Shown here piece after piece: positions 6,992 to 14,647 of a stretch of 17,017 nucleotides of DNA; within the stretch, counting starts at the first letter, position 1; every line of letters begins with the position of its first letter. A program made the position numbers and the translations under genes. Below the pieces are notes generated by a model that was given only the letters and a program-made list of their open reading frames with translations, did not search any database and had not been told where the DNA came from. Source of the DNA: Dehalococcoidia bacterium (lineage in GTDB: Bacteria > Chloroflexota > Dehalococcoidia > GIF9 > AB-539-J10); the NCBI GenBank assembly GCA_030606765.1, contig JAUWFX010000020.1, positions 1 to 17,017 of the forward strand, given 5' to 3'.

Positions 6992-7236
6992 CGTGTTTCC
7001 TCCCTCTGATGTATTTGCTTTGATTATAGCACCGAAGCGATCAATCGAGCACGTTCACGCAAGCGTAGGTGTTCTGTTTCTCCCTAGCAACAGGCTCTCT
7101 TTTCGCTGAAACGTCGAGGGCTTTCAAGAGGATCCTCCGTCTCGGCACCAGAACTGAAGCCAAAGCATGGCGCTGCTTTGTGGCGCATTGGGGTGGTCTG
7201 ATCTGACCGAGGCAGGCAAACGCGCCGCCTGATAGG
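6992..7236. other. Intergenic region with no recognisable gene
   Basis: Apart from the -10 candidate at 7023-7028, no gene is recognised in this stretch; the short open frames do not resemble a protein. A perfect 7-bp hairpin (CAAAGCA at 7161-7167 with TGCTTTG at 7174-7180, six-base loop) is the only clear structure. Together with the enoyl-CoA hydratase remnant that follows, this gap may be a decaying gene region. Confidence 0.4.
7023..7028 (-). promoter_or_regulatory. Candidate -10 element of the flavoprotein gene
   Basis: A perfect TATAAT reads on the minus strand about 31 bases before the flavoprotein start. The expected -35 region holds no good TTGACA match, so only the -10 half is supported. 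Confidence 0.35.
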
Positions 7237-7436
7237 CTATCTGCCCTCCCAGCGAGGGTTCCTCTTTTCAAAGAAGGACTTGATGCCTTCCGGGATGTCC
7301 TGCGTCCTGCAACTCAATTGGCAGCAGTAGCCCGCGGCCTCCATTTCGTGCCCTCACTCATACTTCTGATGAGCTTCTCGAAGCTGTCGCCATACTGTAT
7401 TGCTGCTGCCTTGATACCCGTTTTGCATGTGTAAAG
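7237..7436 (-). pseudogene. Remnant of an enoyl-CoA hydratase (crotonase family) gene, 3' end only
   Basis: The minus strand encodes what reads as the C-terminus of an enoyl-CoA hydratase/isomerase. It ends with DIPEGIKSFFEKRNPRWEGR and a TAG stop at 7239-7237, matching the family pattern EG..(A/S)F.EKR.P...GR. The upstream part, about TGIKAAAIQYGDSFEKLIRS and MSEGTK, is in another frame; the two join at about 7343-7347 as if one base were lost, giving ...SEGTK/MEAAGY.... Farther upstream the frame reaches a stop (7448-7446), and nothing recognisable as the N-terminal two thirds of the protein is left. I translated this by eye; the exact family member cannot be told. It lies between two intact genes of other pathways. 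Confidence 0.65.
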
Positions 7437-7498
7437 CGGTAAGTGCTAGACTGGGATGGCCAGATTTCGAAGAACAGCTATACAGGGGGGTTTCGGGC

Positions 7499-8170
7499 AT
7501 GAAAATCAACGTAATGACTGACATACTTGAGGCAAATGACCGTATCGCGGCCGTGAACAGGCAGGTCTTTGACGGACACAGGAATCTGGTGCTCAATCTG
7601 ATGAGTTCGCCAGGATCAGGCAAGACCATCTTGCTGGAGAAGACTGCTGAGGCACTGAAGGGCAAGCTACGCCTTGGGGTGATTGTGGGCGACATTGAGA
7701 CCGCGCGAGATAAAGAGAGACTGGAGAAGTACGATCTTCCCGTGGTGCAGTTGAACACAGGCAGCGCCTGTCATCTTGACGCCAACATGATTGCCTCCGC
7801 GCTGCCCCACGTCGATCTGACGAATATTGATGTACTCGTTATCGAAAACGTAGGTAACCTCGTGTGCCCTGCCGAATTCAAGGTGGGGGAGGATTTCAAG
7901 ATCATGATCCTCAGCGTGACCGAAGGTGATGAAAAGCCTCTTAAATACCCGCTTATGTTCAGGGAGTCGTCGCTGCTCTTGATTAACAAGATTGATCTGC
8001 TGAGATACACGAGTTTTAATCTGGAAGAGGCGAAGGCAAACGCCAGGAAGGTCCATCCGGATATTGAGATTCTGGATATATCGTGCATCACGGGGGAGGG
8101 AATCTCTGAGTGGACGGCGTGGCTTTCTCGGTGCTACCAGAAGAAATTCGGGGCTAAGTCACGTGCATGA
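7499..8170 (+). CDS. hypB: HypB, nickel-insertion GTPase for hydrogenase maturation
   Basis: This GTPase delivers nickel, with HypA, to the active site of [NiFe]-hydrogenases, and in some organisms to other Ni enzymes. The 223-residue protein has the P-loop SSPGSGKT (residues 36-43), GDIETARD (64-71), the metal-site Cys91-His92 in GSACHLDA, Cys123 in NLVCPAEF and the G4 motif NKID (163-166). It lacks the N-terminal CxxCGC motif and any histidine-rich tract, so it has only the G-domain metal site. The ATG at 7499 is chosen because AGGGGGG (7484-7490) precedes it and MKINVMTDILEAN is a typical start. The frame is open back to 7427, but that part overlaps the enoyl-CoA hydratase remnant. No hydrogenase gene is in the window. 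Confidence 0.92.
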   Translation: MKINVMTDILEANDRIAAVNRQVFDGHRNLVLNLMSSPGSGKTILLEKTAEALKGKLRLGVIVGDIETARDKERLEKYDLPVVQLNTGSACHLDANMIASALPHVDLTNIDVLVIENVGNLVCPAEFKVGEDFKIMILSVTEGDEKPLKYPLMFRESSLLLINKIDLLRYTSFNLEEAKANARKVHPDIEILDISCITGEGISEWTAWLSRCYQKKFGAKSRA

Positions 8171-8504
8171 GGTGGCAATCGCCCGGAGTATCGTCGATAT
8201 TGCTGTTGCGGCAGCCGAGAAGGAGAACGCCAGAAGAATCATCAGGGTTAATGTGTTGGCAGGTGAGCTAAGGGGAATCATCCCGGCGCAACTCATTCTC
8301 TGTTTTGGCCTCATGTCGGAGAATACCCTTGCCAGCGGAGCGCATCTGAGCCTGGAGACTACGCCGCTAATGGCTAGATGCAGAACGTGCGAAGAGGACT
8401 TTGCTGTGAAAGACTATAGTTATATCTGTCCTGGATGCCAGGGACAAGGTATTCAAATCGTTAGTGGCACAGAACTTCGAGTGAGAGACATCGAGGTTGA
8501 GTGA
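8163..8504 (+). CDS. hypA: HypA, nickel metallochaperone for hydrogenase maturation
   Basis: This is the zinc-containing nickel chaperone that works with HypB. Family members start MHE, the second-position histidine being a nickel ligand. Here the matching start is GTG at 8163, giving V/M-HEVAIARSI, and it overlaps the hypB stop by eight bases. The resulting 113 residues are the standard length. The zinc ribbon is Cys73-x2-Cys76 (CRTC) and Cys89-x2-Cys92 (CPGC). The frame is open further upstream within hypB, but that extension has no family resemblance. A ribosome site is weak (GGGG), as expected for a coupled gene. The order hypB-hypA is the reverse of the common hypA-hypB. Confidence 0.9.
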   Translation: MHEVAIARSIVDIAVAAAEKENARRIIRVNVLAGELRGIIPAQLILCFGLMSENTLASGAHLSLETTPLMARCRTCEEDFAVKDYSYICPGCQGQGIQIVSGTELRVRDIEVE

Positions 8505-8527
8505 TACAGCGAAAGGAGGTTGAACCT

Positions 8528-9634
8528 ATGGCCGAACCTGCCTATGAAGAGTTAGCTGATGCCTTGAGTCTGAGAGGTGGAACGCTCCCTGTGTTGAAGT
8601 GCAAGGAGTTCTTCGCTCTGCTGCAGGAACTCTTTACCCCCGAAGAGGCTGAACTGGCAGCTAAGATGCCCCTCGGCCCGGTTACTGTAGAGGCATTTGC
8701 CAGGGAGATTGCTGGCAGTGATACTGAGGAGGTAGAGAACATCTTCGAGGCTCTGGCCGACAAAGGGATTGTTTTTACTACGGAGAAGGATGGCGCAAGG
8801 GTTTACACGCTGATGCTGATTCTCCCTGGTATCTTTGAGATGCAATTCATGAAGGGAGAGGTTAGTGAACGTGCCAGGAAGCTGGCTCGCCTGTTTGATG
8901 ATTATTTCGCCGTGGCCGGTGAGATGATGAAGAAACAGGTGAGACCTGCTCCTGGAGGCAATGCTGGATTCCCTTTTGCCAGAGTTATAACTGTAGAGCA
9001 AGAGATTCCCACTGACGTTACAATACATCCATATGACAGGGTTTCGATGTATATCGACCAGGCTGAATATATCGGCGTTAGTGTTTGTTATTGCCGTCAT
9101 CATGGTGAGCTATTGCAGAATCCGTGTGACAAGCCCAAGGATGTATGTATGACCTTCGGACCGCAAGCCAAATATGTGGCTGAGCGCGGCTTTGGCAGAC
9201 TGATATCGAAGGAAGAGGCAAGACAGGTTCTGGACCGGTCTGAGGAGGCGGGGCTCATACATTGCTCCAGTAATACCGGCGGCTACGTCAGTTTTATCTG
9301 TAACTGCTGCGCATGTCACTGCGGCATCATCCGGAGCATAAAGAGCGGTATAATTCCCATGGGAGCAGTCTCCAGCTTCATCATGATGGTAGATGAGCAT
9401 GAGTGTAACGGATGTGGCTCATGCGTCGAAAGATGCCAGATGGAGGCTCTCTCCCTTAACGGAGATTCGGTGGTTCGAAAGGCCGAGCGCTGCATTGGGT
9501 GTGGGCTCTGCATATCGGTCTGCCCTACGGGGGCGTTGAAACTGGAGTTAAGAAAAGGGGCACTGGTGCCGCCGCAGAACCAGCGTGAACTTAGATTGTC
9601 TTTGATGTCAGCCATGCAGCAAATCAAACAATGA
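8528..9634 (+). CDS. Cysteine-rich iron-sulfur protein with winged-helix-like N-terminus and two C-terminal [4Fe-4S] motifs
   Basis: The role of this 368-residue protein is unknown. The ATG at 8528 has an excellent ribosome site, AAAGGAGGT (8512-8520), so it is preferred over the GTG at 8501. Residues of about 35-105 look like a winged helix (helical stretch, then VENIFEALADKGIVF and a short beta part). The middle contains a cysteine set: CYC at 187-189, Cys200, Cys207, Cys246 and the dense CNCCACHC at 258-265. The C-terminus has two classical ferredoxin motifs, Cys293-296-299-303 and Cys322-325-328-332. No signal peptide or membrane segment is visible, so it is probably a cytoplasmic electron carrier or redox sensor. 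It follows hypA by 23 bases and is probably co-transcribed with hypBA. The ferredoxin part is certain; the middle cluster is inferred. Confidence 0.8.
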   Translation: MAEPAYEELADALSLRGGTLPVLKCKEFFALLQELFTPEEAELAAKMPLGPVTVEAFAREIAGSDTEEVENIFEALADKGIVFTTEKDGARVYTLMLILPGIFEMQFMKGEVSERARKLARLFDDYFAVAGEMMKKQVRPAPGGNAGFPFARVITVEQEIPTDVTIHPYDRVSMYIDQAEYIGVSVCYCRHHGELLQNPCDKPKDVCMTFGPQAKYVAERGFGRLISKEEARQVLDRSEEAGLIHCSSNTGGYVSFICNCCACHCGIIRSIKSGIIPMGAVSSFIMMVDEHECNGCGSCVERCQMEALSLNGDSVVRKAERCIGCGLCISVCPTGALKLELRKGALVPPQNQRELRLSLMSAMQQIKQ

Positions 9635-9691
9635 CGGCGTTCCGCGATGAGGGGCGAAGTGCCATCTGGGTCAGAAAGGTCACAGTGCTAA

Positions 9692-11416
9692 TCATCCATT
9701 CCTGCTAAGAACGGCAAGCAATTCTGCCAGGGGCAAAGTATTCAGGATGTGGTGCGGCTCACACCAAGCCCGTCGGGCAACGCCAACCCCGAATCGCATG
9801 AAGCCCAGATGTGCAATGCTATGAGCATCCGTACTGATGGCGAGCTTCACTCCCAAATCTCTGGCGCGAAAGGCGTTGATATCGCTTAAATCGAGGCGGT
9901 TGGGCGTGGCGTTTATCTCCACAATCTTGTCATTCTTGGCTGCCGCCCGGAGGATGGTTTCCAAGTCTACGGCTACAGGCTCACGCTCTCCTATAAGGCG
10001 ACAGGTAGGGTGGGCAAGCACGTCAACATCAGGGTCTTCTATGGCATCTAACAGCCTCCGGGTCATCTTCTCCTGGCTTTGGTGCATAGCGGAGTGCACG
10101 GCAGCAATCACTATGTCCAATTCAGATAGAATTTCATGTGGAAAGTCTAAGGTACCATCCGCCCGAATATCGACCTCAATGCCAGTGAGCACATGAATTC
10201 CCGTCAGACGCTCGTTCAGAGCTCTGATCTCAGCAAGTTGCCTTCTCAGCCTCTCCACATCGAGACCGTGAGCAATACCACGTCCTCCCGAATGCTCCGT
10301 GATTGCGATATATTGATGGCCCATGTCTCTGGCAGCCAGAGCCAGTTCCTCCACGGAATCATGTCCGTCGCTCCATTCGGTATGGGAGTGAAGGTCTCCC
10401 TTTATGTCGGACAACTCCACGAGCTTTGGTATAGCTCCCTGCTCAGCCTTTTCTATTTCACCCTGAGCTTCTCTGAGTTCTGCTGGAATATACTGAAGCC
10501 CAAGCCGATGATAGAATTCCTCCTCCGTAGAGAATTTCTCCAGCTTGTCTGTTGCTATAACGGCTATCCCATATTCACTTAGCTTTAACCCCTGCCTACG
10601 CCCCCTTTCTCGCAGGGAGATGTTATGCTGTTTGCTCCCGGTAGAATACTGGAGCAAGGAACCAAAGGAATCGTGCTCCGCCATCCTTAAGTCAACCTGC
10701 AGTCCGCCTCTGACAATAGCACTTGCCTTGATTGCCTCTTGAGCCAGCACCTGTCCCACCTGAGGCAGAGCAACAAAACCGTCTATGACTTCCCTGGGGT
10801 TATCGGCAGTGGCCGTGAGGTCAATATCACCCAGTGTTTCCCGGAAGCGCCGTAAGCTACCCGCAGCGGTGAGATTTCTCGCGCCGCGGATAGAGCCGAG
10901 GGCAGCTATGATTTCCTCGACAACGGGCAAAGCTTCGCCGATTGGGATGCGCTGGTCTTTGCGGCGCAACGCTTGGATTTGCTGAAGGATATTCTCGGCA
11001 GTCTTATCGCCAAGGCGGAAGGGTTTGGCCGCCCGCCCGTCATTGATTGCTCGCTCCAGTTCGTCTACCGAGCTTATCCCCAATTGGCTGGAGAGCTTGT
11101 TAGCCGTCTTAGGACCAACCCCCGGTATGGCCAGCAGGTTCATCATTCCTTGGGGAAACTCGGCCTTCAGATTCTCATAATATGCCAGCCTCCCGGTGGT
11201 CACCAGCTCGGTGGTCTTCCTGGCTATGGCTTCCCCCACCCCGGGAATGCTCTGTAATCCCTCCCCTTCTTGAATCATAGTCTTCAGCTCTTCGGGGTAA
11301 TGCTCGATAGCCCTGGCTGCCCTCTGGTAGGCGCGTATCTTAAAGACATTCTCGCCCTTAAGCTCGAGAAGGTCAGCGATATCCTGAAATACCTTGGCCA
11401 CTTCGCTGTTTCTCAA
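9692..11416 (-). CDS. polX: DNA polymerase/3'-5' exonuclease PolX (Pol X core plus PHP domain)
   Basis: This is a bacterial family X DNA polymerase with a C-terminal PHP nuclease domain, thought to act in base-excision repair. Two helix-hairpin-helix motifs are seen at SIPGVGEAIARKT (about residues 56-68) and AIPGVGPKTANKL (96-108). The polymerase active site is AAGSLRRFRETLGDIDL (about 184-200), with Asp197 and Asp199, and probably Asp242 in LQVDLR. The PHP domain starts near 340 with DLHSHTEWSDGHDS (His343, His345, Asp350), then TEHS, GIEVDI, VHSAMH, AHPTCR and STDAHS. I place the start at a TTG (11416-11414): it gives LRNSEVAKVFQDIADLLELKG, the usual N-terminus, and 574 residues, the family length. 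GAGGT lies seven bases before it. An ATG at 11572 in frame would add 52 unlike residues. Confidence 0.93.
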   Translation of the reverse strand: MRNSEVAKVFQDIADLLELKGENVFKIRAYQRAARAIEHYPEELKTMIQEGEGLQSIPGVGEAIARKTTELVTTGRLAYYENLKAEFPQGMMNLLAIPGVGPKTANKLSSQLGISSVDELERAINDGRAAKPFRLGDKTAENILQQIQALRRKDQRIPIGEALPVVEEIIAALGSIRGARNLTAAGSLRRFRETLGDIDLTATADNPREVIDGFVALPQVGQVLAQEAIKASAIVRGGLQVDLRMAEHDSFGSLLQYSTGSKQHNISLRERGRRQGLKLSEYGIAVIATDKLEKFSTEEEFYHRLGLQYIPAELREAQGEIEKAEQGAIPKLVELSDIKGDLHSHTEWSDGHDSVEELALAARDMGHQYIAITEHSGGRGIAHGLDVERLRRQLAEIRALNERLTGIHVLTGIEVDIRADGTLDFPHEILSELDIVIAAVHSAMHQSQEKMTRRLLDAIEDPDVDVLAHPTCRLIGEREPVAVDLETILRAAAKNDKIVEINATPNRLDLSDINAFRARDLGVKLAISTDAHSIAHLGFMRFGVGVARRAWCEPHHILNTLPLAELLAVLSRNG

Positions 11417-11801
11417 GGCTTTACCTCGTTTCCTTCGTCCCTCATTTTCTATGATACCCCATTTCCCAACCCTGTGATAGCTGGGATGGAACAGGAGTGC
11501 TTGCAACCGTCTCGCTCCGATAGAATCGCAATTGCCGAGCATTACCGCTGCCAAGTGAGAACTACTGAGCACTGTTCGTCTTGGTTAGCCTCTTGTCAGG
11601 GAGGAGTTAACTATGCCATACTTGTGAGCGGTATGTTGCCCGGCTTGTTGGGCAACCGGGTCATCCGGCTGGGGCCATGCAGAAGCCTGACAGATTAGGG
11701 AACCAGAAACGGCTAGGAGGCGACAGGCCTCCAAAATGCCACAATTGAACGGGAAATGAGAATATCATAGTGCCTATCATTAGAAAGGAGGTCGTAAGAC
11801 T
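11417..11801. other. Divergent intergenic region between polX and the thiolase-like operon
   Basis: I see no gene here. The minus-strand frame of polX stays open to 11572 but the extension has no resemblance to PolX. Two hairpins stand out: GTTGCCC (11635-11641) with GGGCAAC (11650-11656), and GGAGGC (11716-11721) with GCCTCC (11727-11732). Near the operon is a 14-base sequence also found before the por operon (11744-11757), then a tandem TATCAT (11763-11768, 11775-11780). The ribosome site AAGGAGGT is at 11785-11792. No known riboswitch core was recognised and no good -35/-10 pair could be fixed. Confidence 0.5.
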
Positions 11802-12956
11802 ATGCAACGCAGGGTAGCCGTCATTGGAGTAGGGTATACCCCGTTCCGGCCGATATCACCAGATTTGTCCTTCAAGGAGATGATGTTTGAAGCAGCGCAA
11901 AAGGCTTATGAAGATGCTGGTGTCTGTCCTCGCCATGACATTGACGCTTTTGTGACATGCGAAGAGGACTTCACCCATGGAAGGAGCATCTTCAATATCC
12001 ACACACCAGACAACATAGGCGCTGTCCTTAAGCGCATTCATACCATTCCCGCTGAGAGTCTCTACGGTTTGGCTGATGCGTATATGCTGATAAACACAGG
12101 TCTGGTGGATGTTATGGCGGTGGAATCTCACAGCAAAGCCTCAAACATGCTGACCCCCAACTACCTGGCTGCCCATGCCATGGACCCGGTTTATAACAAG
12201 CCACTTAGTTACAATCCTTACTTCATTGCCGGCATGGAGATGTCCCGCTATATGCATGAGAGAGGGGTGACCAAGGAGCAATGCGCTTTAGTCTCAGTCA
12301 AGAACAAGGCAAATGCCTTGCTTAATCCCGAAGCCGCCTATGGTGATCACATAAGCGTAGACGATGTTCTTAACTCGGAGATGATGTTCTGGCCCTTGAG
12401 TCGTCTGGATATGAGTTCTCCGGCTGATGGCGGCATTGTTATGGTGCTGGCTTGCGAGGAGAAGGCTAGGATCTTGTGCCATAAGCCGATATGGGTAACA
12501 GGCGTTGGCTGGTGTTCCGATGCACCGAGTCTTGAGACAAGGGAGTGGGGCGAAGCAGTCTACGCCCGGTTAGCCGGTGAGATGGCGTACAGATTGGCCG
12601 GAATAAAGCATCCGGGAAAAGAGGTGGATTTCGCTGAGGTGGATGATAGCTTTTCCTATAAAGAGCTTCAACATCTGGAAGCTCTGAAACTGTGCCGCTC
12701 GGGGCAGGCTGGGTTCATGACGGAAGAAGGGGCTACTCAAAGGGAAGGGGGATTTCCGGTCAACGTTTCGGGAGGCAGCCTTGGGGTCGGCCGGCTGGAC
12801 GAAGCTACCGGCTTACAGAAGGTTTTGGAAGTGGTGCTTCAGCTTCGAGGCGAAGCGGGAAAGAGGCAGTTGCCCAATGTCAAAGTTGGCCTGGCTCAAT
12901 CGTGGCGGGGTATACCGGCCAATAGTGGAGCAGTAGCGATTCTAAGTAAGGAGTAA
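11802..12956 (+). CDS. Thiolase-superfamily protein (archaeal/SCP-x type) lacking canonical catalytic residues, copy 1
   Basis: This 384-residue protein has the thiolase fold of the archaeal/SCP-x type, starting RRVAVIGVGYTPF. Where the nucleophilic cysteine is expected, the sequence reads IPAESLYGLADAY (residues 82-94), with Glu85-Ser86 and no cysteine. The usual GHPxGATG is replaced by GVGRLDEATG (328-337), with Arg331 at the histidine position. The EVDDSFSYKELQHLEAL segment (279-295) corresponds to the region that is E.HD.F...EL...EAL in SCP-x thiolases. Alignments are by eye. Normal Claisen thiolysis is therefore unlikely; related changes occur in the steroid aldolase Ltp2, which works with a DUF35 partner. 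The ribosome site is AAGGAGGT (11785-11792). First gene of a five-gene operon; roughly 40 percent identical to the next gene in the best stretch. Confidence 0.85.
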   Translation: MQRRVAVIGVGYTPFRPISPDLSFKEMMFEAAQKAYEDAGVCPRHDIDAFVTCEEDFTHGRSIFNIHTPDNIGAVLKRIHTIPAESLYGLADAYMLINTGLVDVMAVESHSKASNMLTPNYLAAHAMDPVYNKPLSYNPYFIAGMEMSRYMHERGVTKEQCALVSVKNKANALLNPEAAYGDHISVDDVLNSEMMFWPLSRLDMSSPADGGIVMVLACEEKARILCHKPIWVTGVGWCSDAPSLETREWGEAVYARLAGEMAYRLAGIKHPGKEVDFAEVDDSFSYKELQHLEALKLCRSGQAGFMTEEGATQREGGFPVNVSGGSLGVGRLDEATGLQKVLEVVLQLRGEAGKRQLPNVKVGLAQSWRGIPANSGAVAILSKE

Positions 12957-12967
12957 AAGGAGGGAAA

Positions 12968-14125
12968 ATGCGCAAGGTTGCTGTTGTTGGCGCTGGCATG
13001 ACCAAATTCATGCGCCGGGCACAGGAAACAGGGAAGGAACTTGCCTGGGAAGCAGCCCGAATGGCCCTGGATTCTTGTGAATTGACTCTGAAGGATGTGG
13101 ACTGCGTGGTCATGGGCACGGCTCCTGATGCCTTTGACATGATTCATATGAAAGCCGAATATCTTAGTGATGGTGCCGGTGCTTGGCGCAAGCCTTACGT
13201 GAGAGGGTTTCTTGGTGGCGGTACCGGTGTCTTTGTCGCTGATCAGGCTTGGTACCATGTGGCTTCTGGGCTTTTTGATGTCTGTTTGGTTGTAGCCGAA
13301 GAAAAGATGTCTTCGTGCCTACCCCATCCTCAAGGAGCGTTTGTTACCTGTTGGGACCAGTTTACCGAGAGCCCTCTGGGAACAAGCCTTCTCTGGTTTT
13401 TTGCCTGGGAAATGAACCGTTATATGACTGCCCATGGCATTACTGAGCGGGAAATAGCTCAGGTCTCTGTCAAAAACAAGAGGAATGCTCTTGACCATCC
13501 CTGTGCTCAACTGCCGGCAGAGATTACTGTCGACGATGTCATGAACTCGGAGATAATGGCGTGGCCGGTGAAGAGACTTGATGTCAGCCCTACGAGTGAC
13601 GGGGCTGTGGCTCTGGTTTTTGCCTCTGAAGAGGTTGCTAAGAGGATTACAGACAAACCGGTCTGGGTTGAGGGAGTGGGATGGTGCCTAGACACCATGT
13701 ATATCGGGCAGAGAGACCTCTATTATCCTAAATACGTGGAATATGCGGCTCGTATGGCTTACGACATGGCTGGGATCAAGGATCCTCGTGCGGAAATAGA
13801 CATTGCCGAACCCTATGACCCCTTTAGTTACAAGGAGCTTCATCATGCGGAGGGACTGCTTCTTTGCGACAAAGGCGAAGCGGTGAAGCTTCTGGTTAAT
13901 GGTGAGACACAGAGAACAGGCCGTCAGCCATGGTGTCCCTCGGGAGGTGCACTGGGGGTAGGTAATGCTATTGCGGCCACCGGAACGATGAAGGTGGCAG
14001 AGATCTTCTGGCAGTTGCGGGGTGAAGCTGGCAAGAGGCAGGTACCGGGAAAACCGAGGAAGGGAGTAGCTCAAGCCTGGGGGGACGAAATGCAGGTGGG
14101 CACGGTTATCGTATTAGGTGTATAA
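12968..14125 (+). CDS. Thiolase-superfamily protein (archaeal/SCP-x type) lacking canonical catalytic residues, copy 2
   Basis: This 385-residue paralogue of the preceding gene starts RKVAVVGAGMTKF. At the nucleophile position it reads VRGFLGGGTGVFVADQAW (residues 78-95), with glycine instead of cysteine. The histidine motif GHPxGATG has become GVGNAIAATG (330-339), Asn333 replacing His. The third region is EPYDPFSYKELHHAEGL (281-297), where the His of SCP-x thiolases is Tyr283, a Tyr as is typical of aldolase-type relatives. Both copies share VSVKNK.NAL, VDDV.NSE.M.WP..RLD.S and LRGEAGKRQ. It begins 11 bases after copy 1, with AAGGAGGG as ribosome site. A heteromeric complex of the two copies is the simplest idea; one could be structural. 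Exact chemistry is unknown. Confidence 0.85.
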   Translation: MRKVAVVGAGMTKFMRRAQETGKELAWEAARMALDSCELTLKDVDCVVMGTAPDAFDMIHMKAEYLSDGAGAWRKPYVRGFLGGGTGVFVADQAWYHVASGLFDVCLVVAEEKMSSCLPHPQGAFVTCWDQFTESPLGTSLLWFFAWEMNRYMTAHGITEREIAQVSVKNKRNALDHPCAQLPAEITVDDVMNSEIMAWPVKRLDVSPTSDGAVALVFASEEVAKRITDKPVWVEGVGWCLDTMYIGQRDLYYPKYVEYAARMAYDMAGIKDPRAEIDIAEPYDPFSYKELHHAEGLLLCDKGEAVKLLVNGETQRTGRQPWCPSGGALGVGNAIAATGTMKVAEIFWQLRGEAGKRQVPGKPRKGVAQAWGDEMQVGTVIVLGV

Positions 14126-14134
14126 GGAGGCACT

Positions 14135-14638
14135 ATGAGTGAGAAGGTCAGGGTTTGGCCAGGGACTCCCCTGGGTGAAAAGGACATAAAAGAGAAGAGA
14201 ATCCTCGTCACTGAATGGCAACCCAACCTTAAATATGCCTGGGATAGCGGAATTGGCTATGGCAAGTACTTCGCCGAACTGAAGAAGGGTAGGATCATGG
14301 GCACAAGGTGTGCCAAGTGTCGTCGGGTGTTGCTGCCTGCCCGAGTCTTCTGCGAGTGGTGCTTTCGAACGGTAGACGAATGGGTTTATCTTGAGGATAC
14401 CGGAACCGTCAACACTTTCTCTGTTGCTTACACCGGTACTGCGGCTGAACGATTGAAAGAACCGCTAATTCCGGCCCTGATTGAAATCGATGGTTCTCAT
14501 GGTGTGGCCATTATGCACCTGATAAGTGAAGCCGACCCGTGGGAAGTAAAGATTGGGATGAGGGTTAGGGCAGTATGGAAACCGGAGCCGGAGCGCGAGG
14601 GAGCCATCACTGACATTGCATACTGGAAGCCGATTTAG
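14135..14638 (+). CDS. DUF35 zinc-ribbon/OB-fold protein (acyl-CoA-binding partner of thiolase-like enzyme), copy 1
   Basis: DUF35 proteins consist of a rubredoxin-like zinc ribbon and an OB fold, and bind the CoA part of substrates as partners of thiolase-superfamily enzymes. The 167-residue protein has the zinc ribbon Cys59-x2-Cys62 and Cys73-x2-Cys76 (CAKC, CEWC), followed by the OB-fold strands beginning GTVNTFSVAYTG and ending in the TDIAYWKPI tail. An N-terminal extension of about 50 residues, longer than in short DUF35 proteins, contains GYGKYFAELKKGRIMGTRC. The ribosome site is AAGGAGG, close upstream of the ATG; the gene follows thiolase-like copy 2 by nine bases. Confidence 0.88.
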   Translation: MSEKVRVWPGTPLGEKDIKEKRILVTEWQPNLKYAWDSGIGYGKYFAELKKGRIMGTRCAKCRRVLLPARVFCEWCFRTVDEWVYLEDTGTVNTFSVAYTGTAAERLKEPLIPALIEIDGSHGVAIMHLISEADPWEVKIGMRVRAVWKPEPEREGAITDIAYWKPI

Positions 14639-14647
14639 GAGGTTGAA

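Noticed and set aside
7427..7498. N-terminal extension of HypB from an ATG at 7427
   Set aside because: The extra 24 residues are not HypB-like and overlap the enoyl-CoA hydratase remnant; the ATG at 7499 has a good ribosome site.
8552..9103. 183-codon minus-strand open frame
   Set aside because: It is antisense to the iron-sulfur protein, whose strand has an ideal ribosome site and ferredoxin motifs.
11270..11698. 142-codon plus-strand open frame before the thiolase-like operon
   Set aside because: Its first part is antisense to the PolX N-terminus, and the rest resembles no protein.
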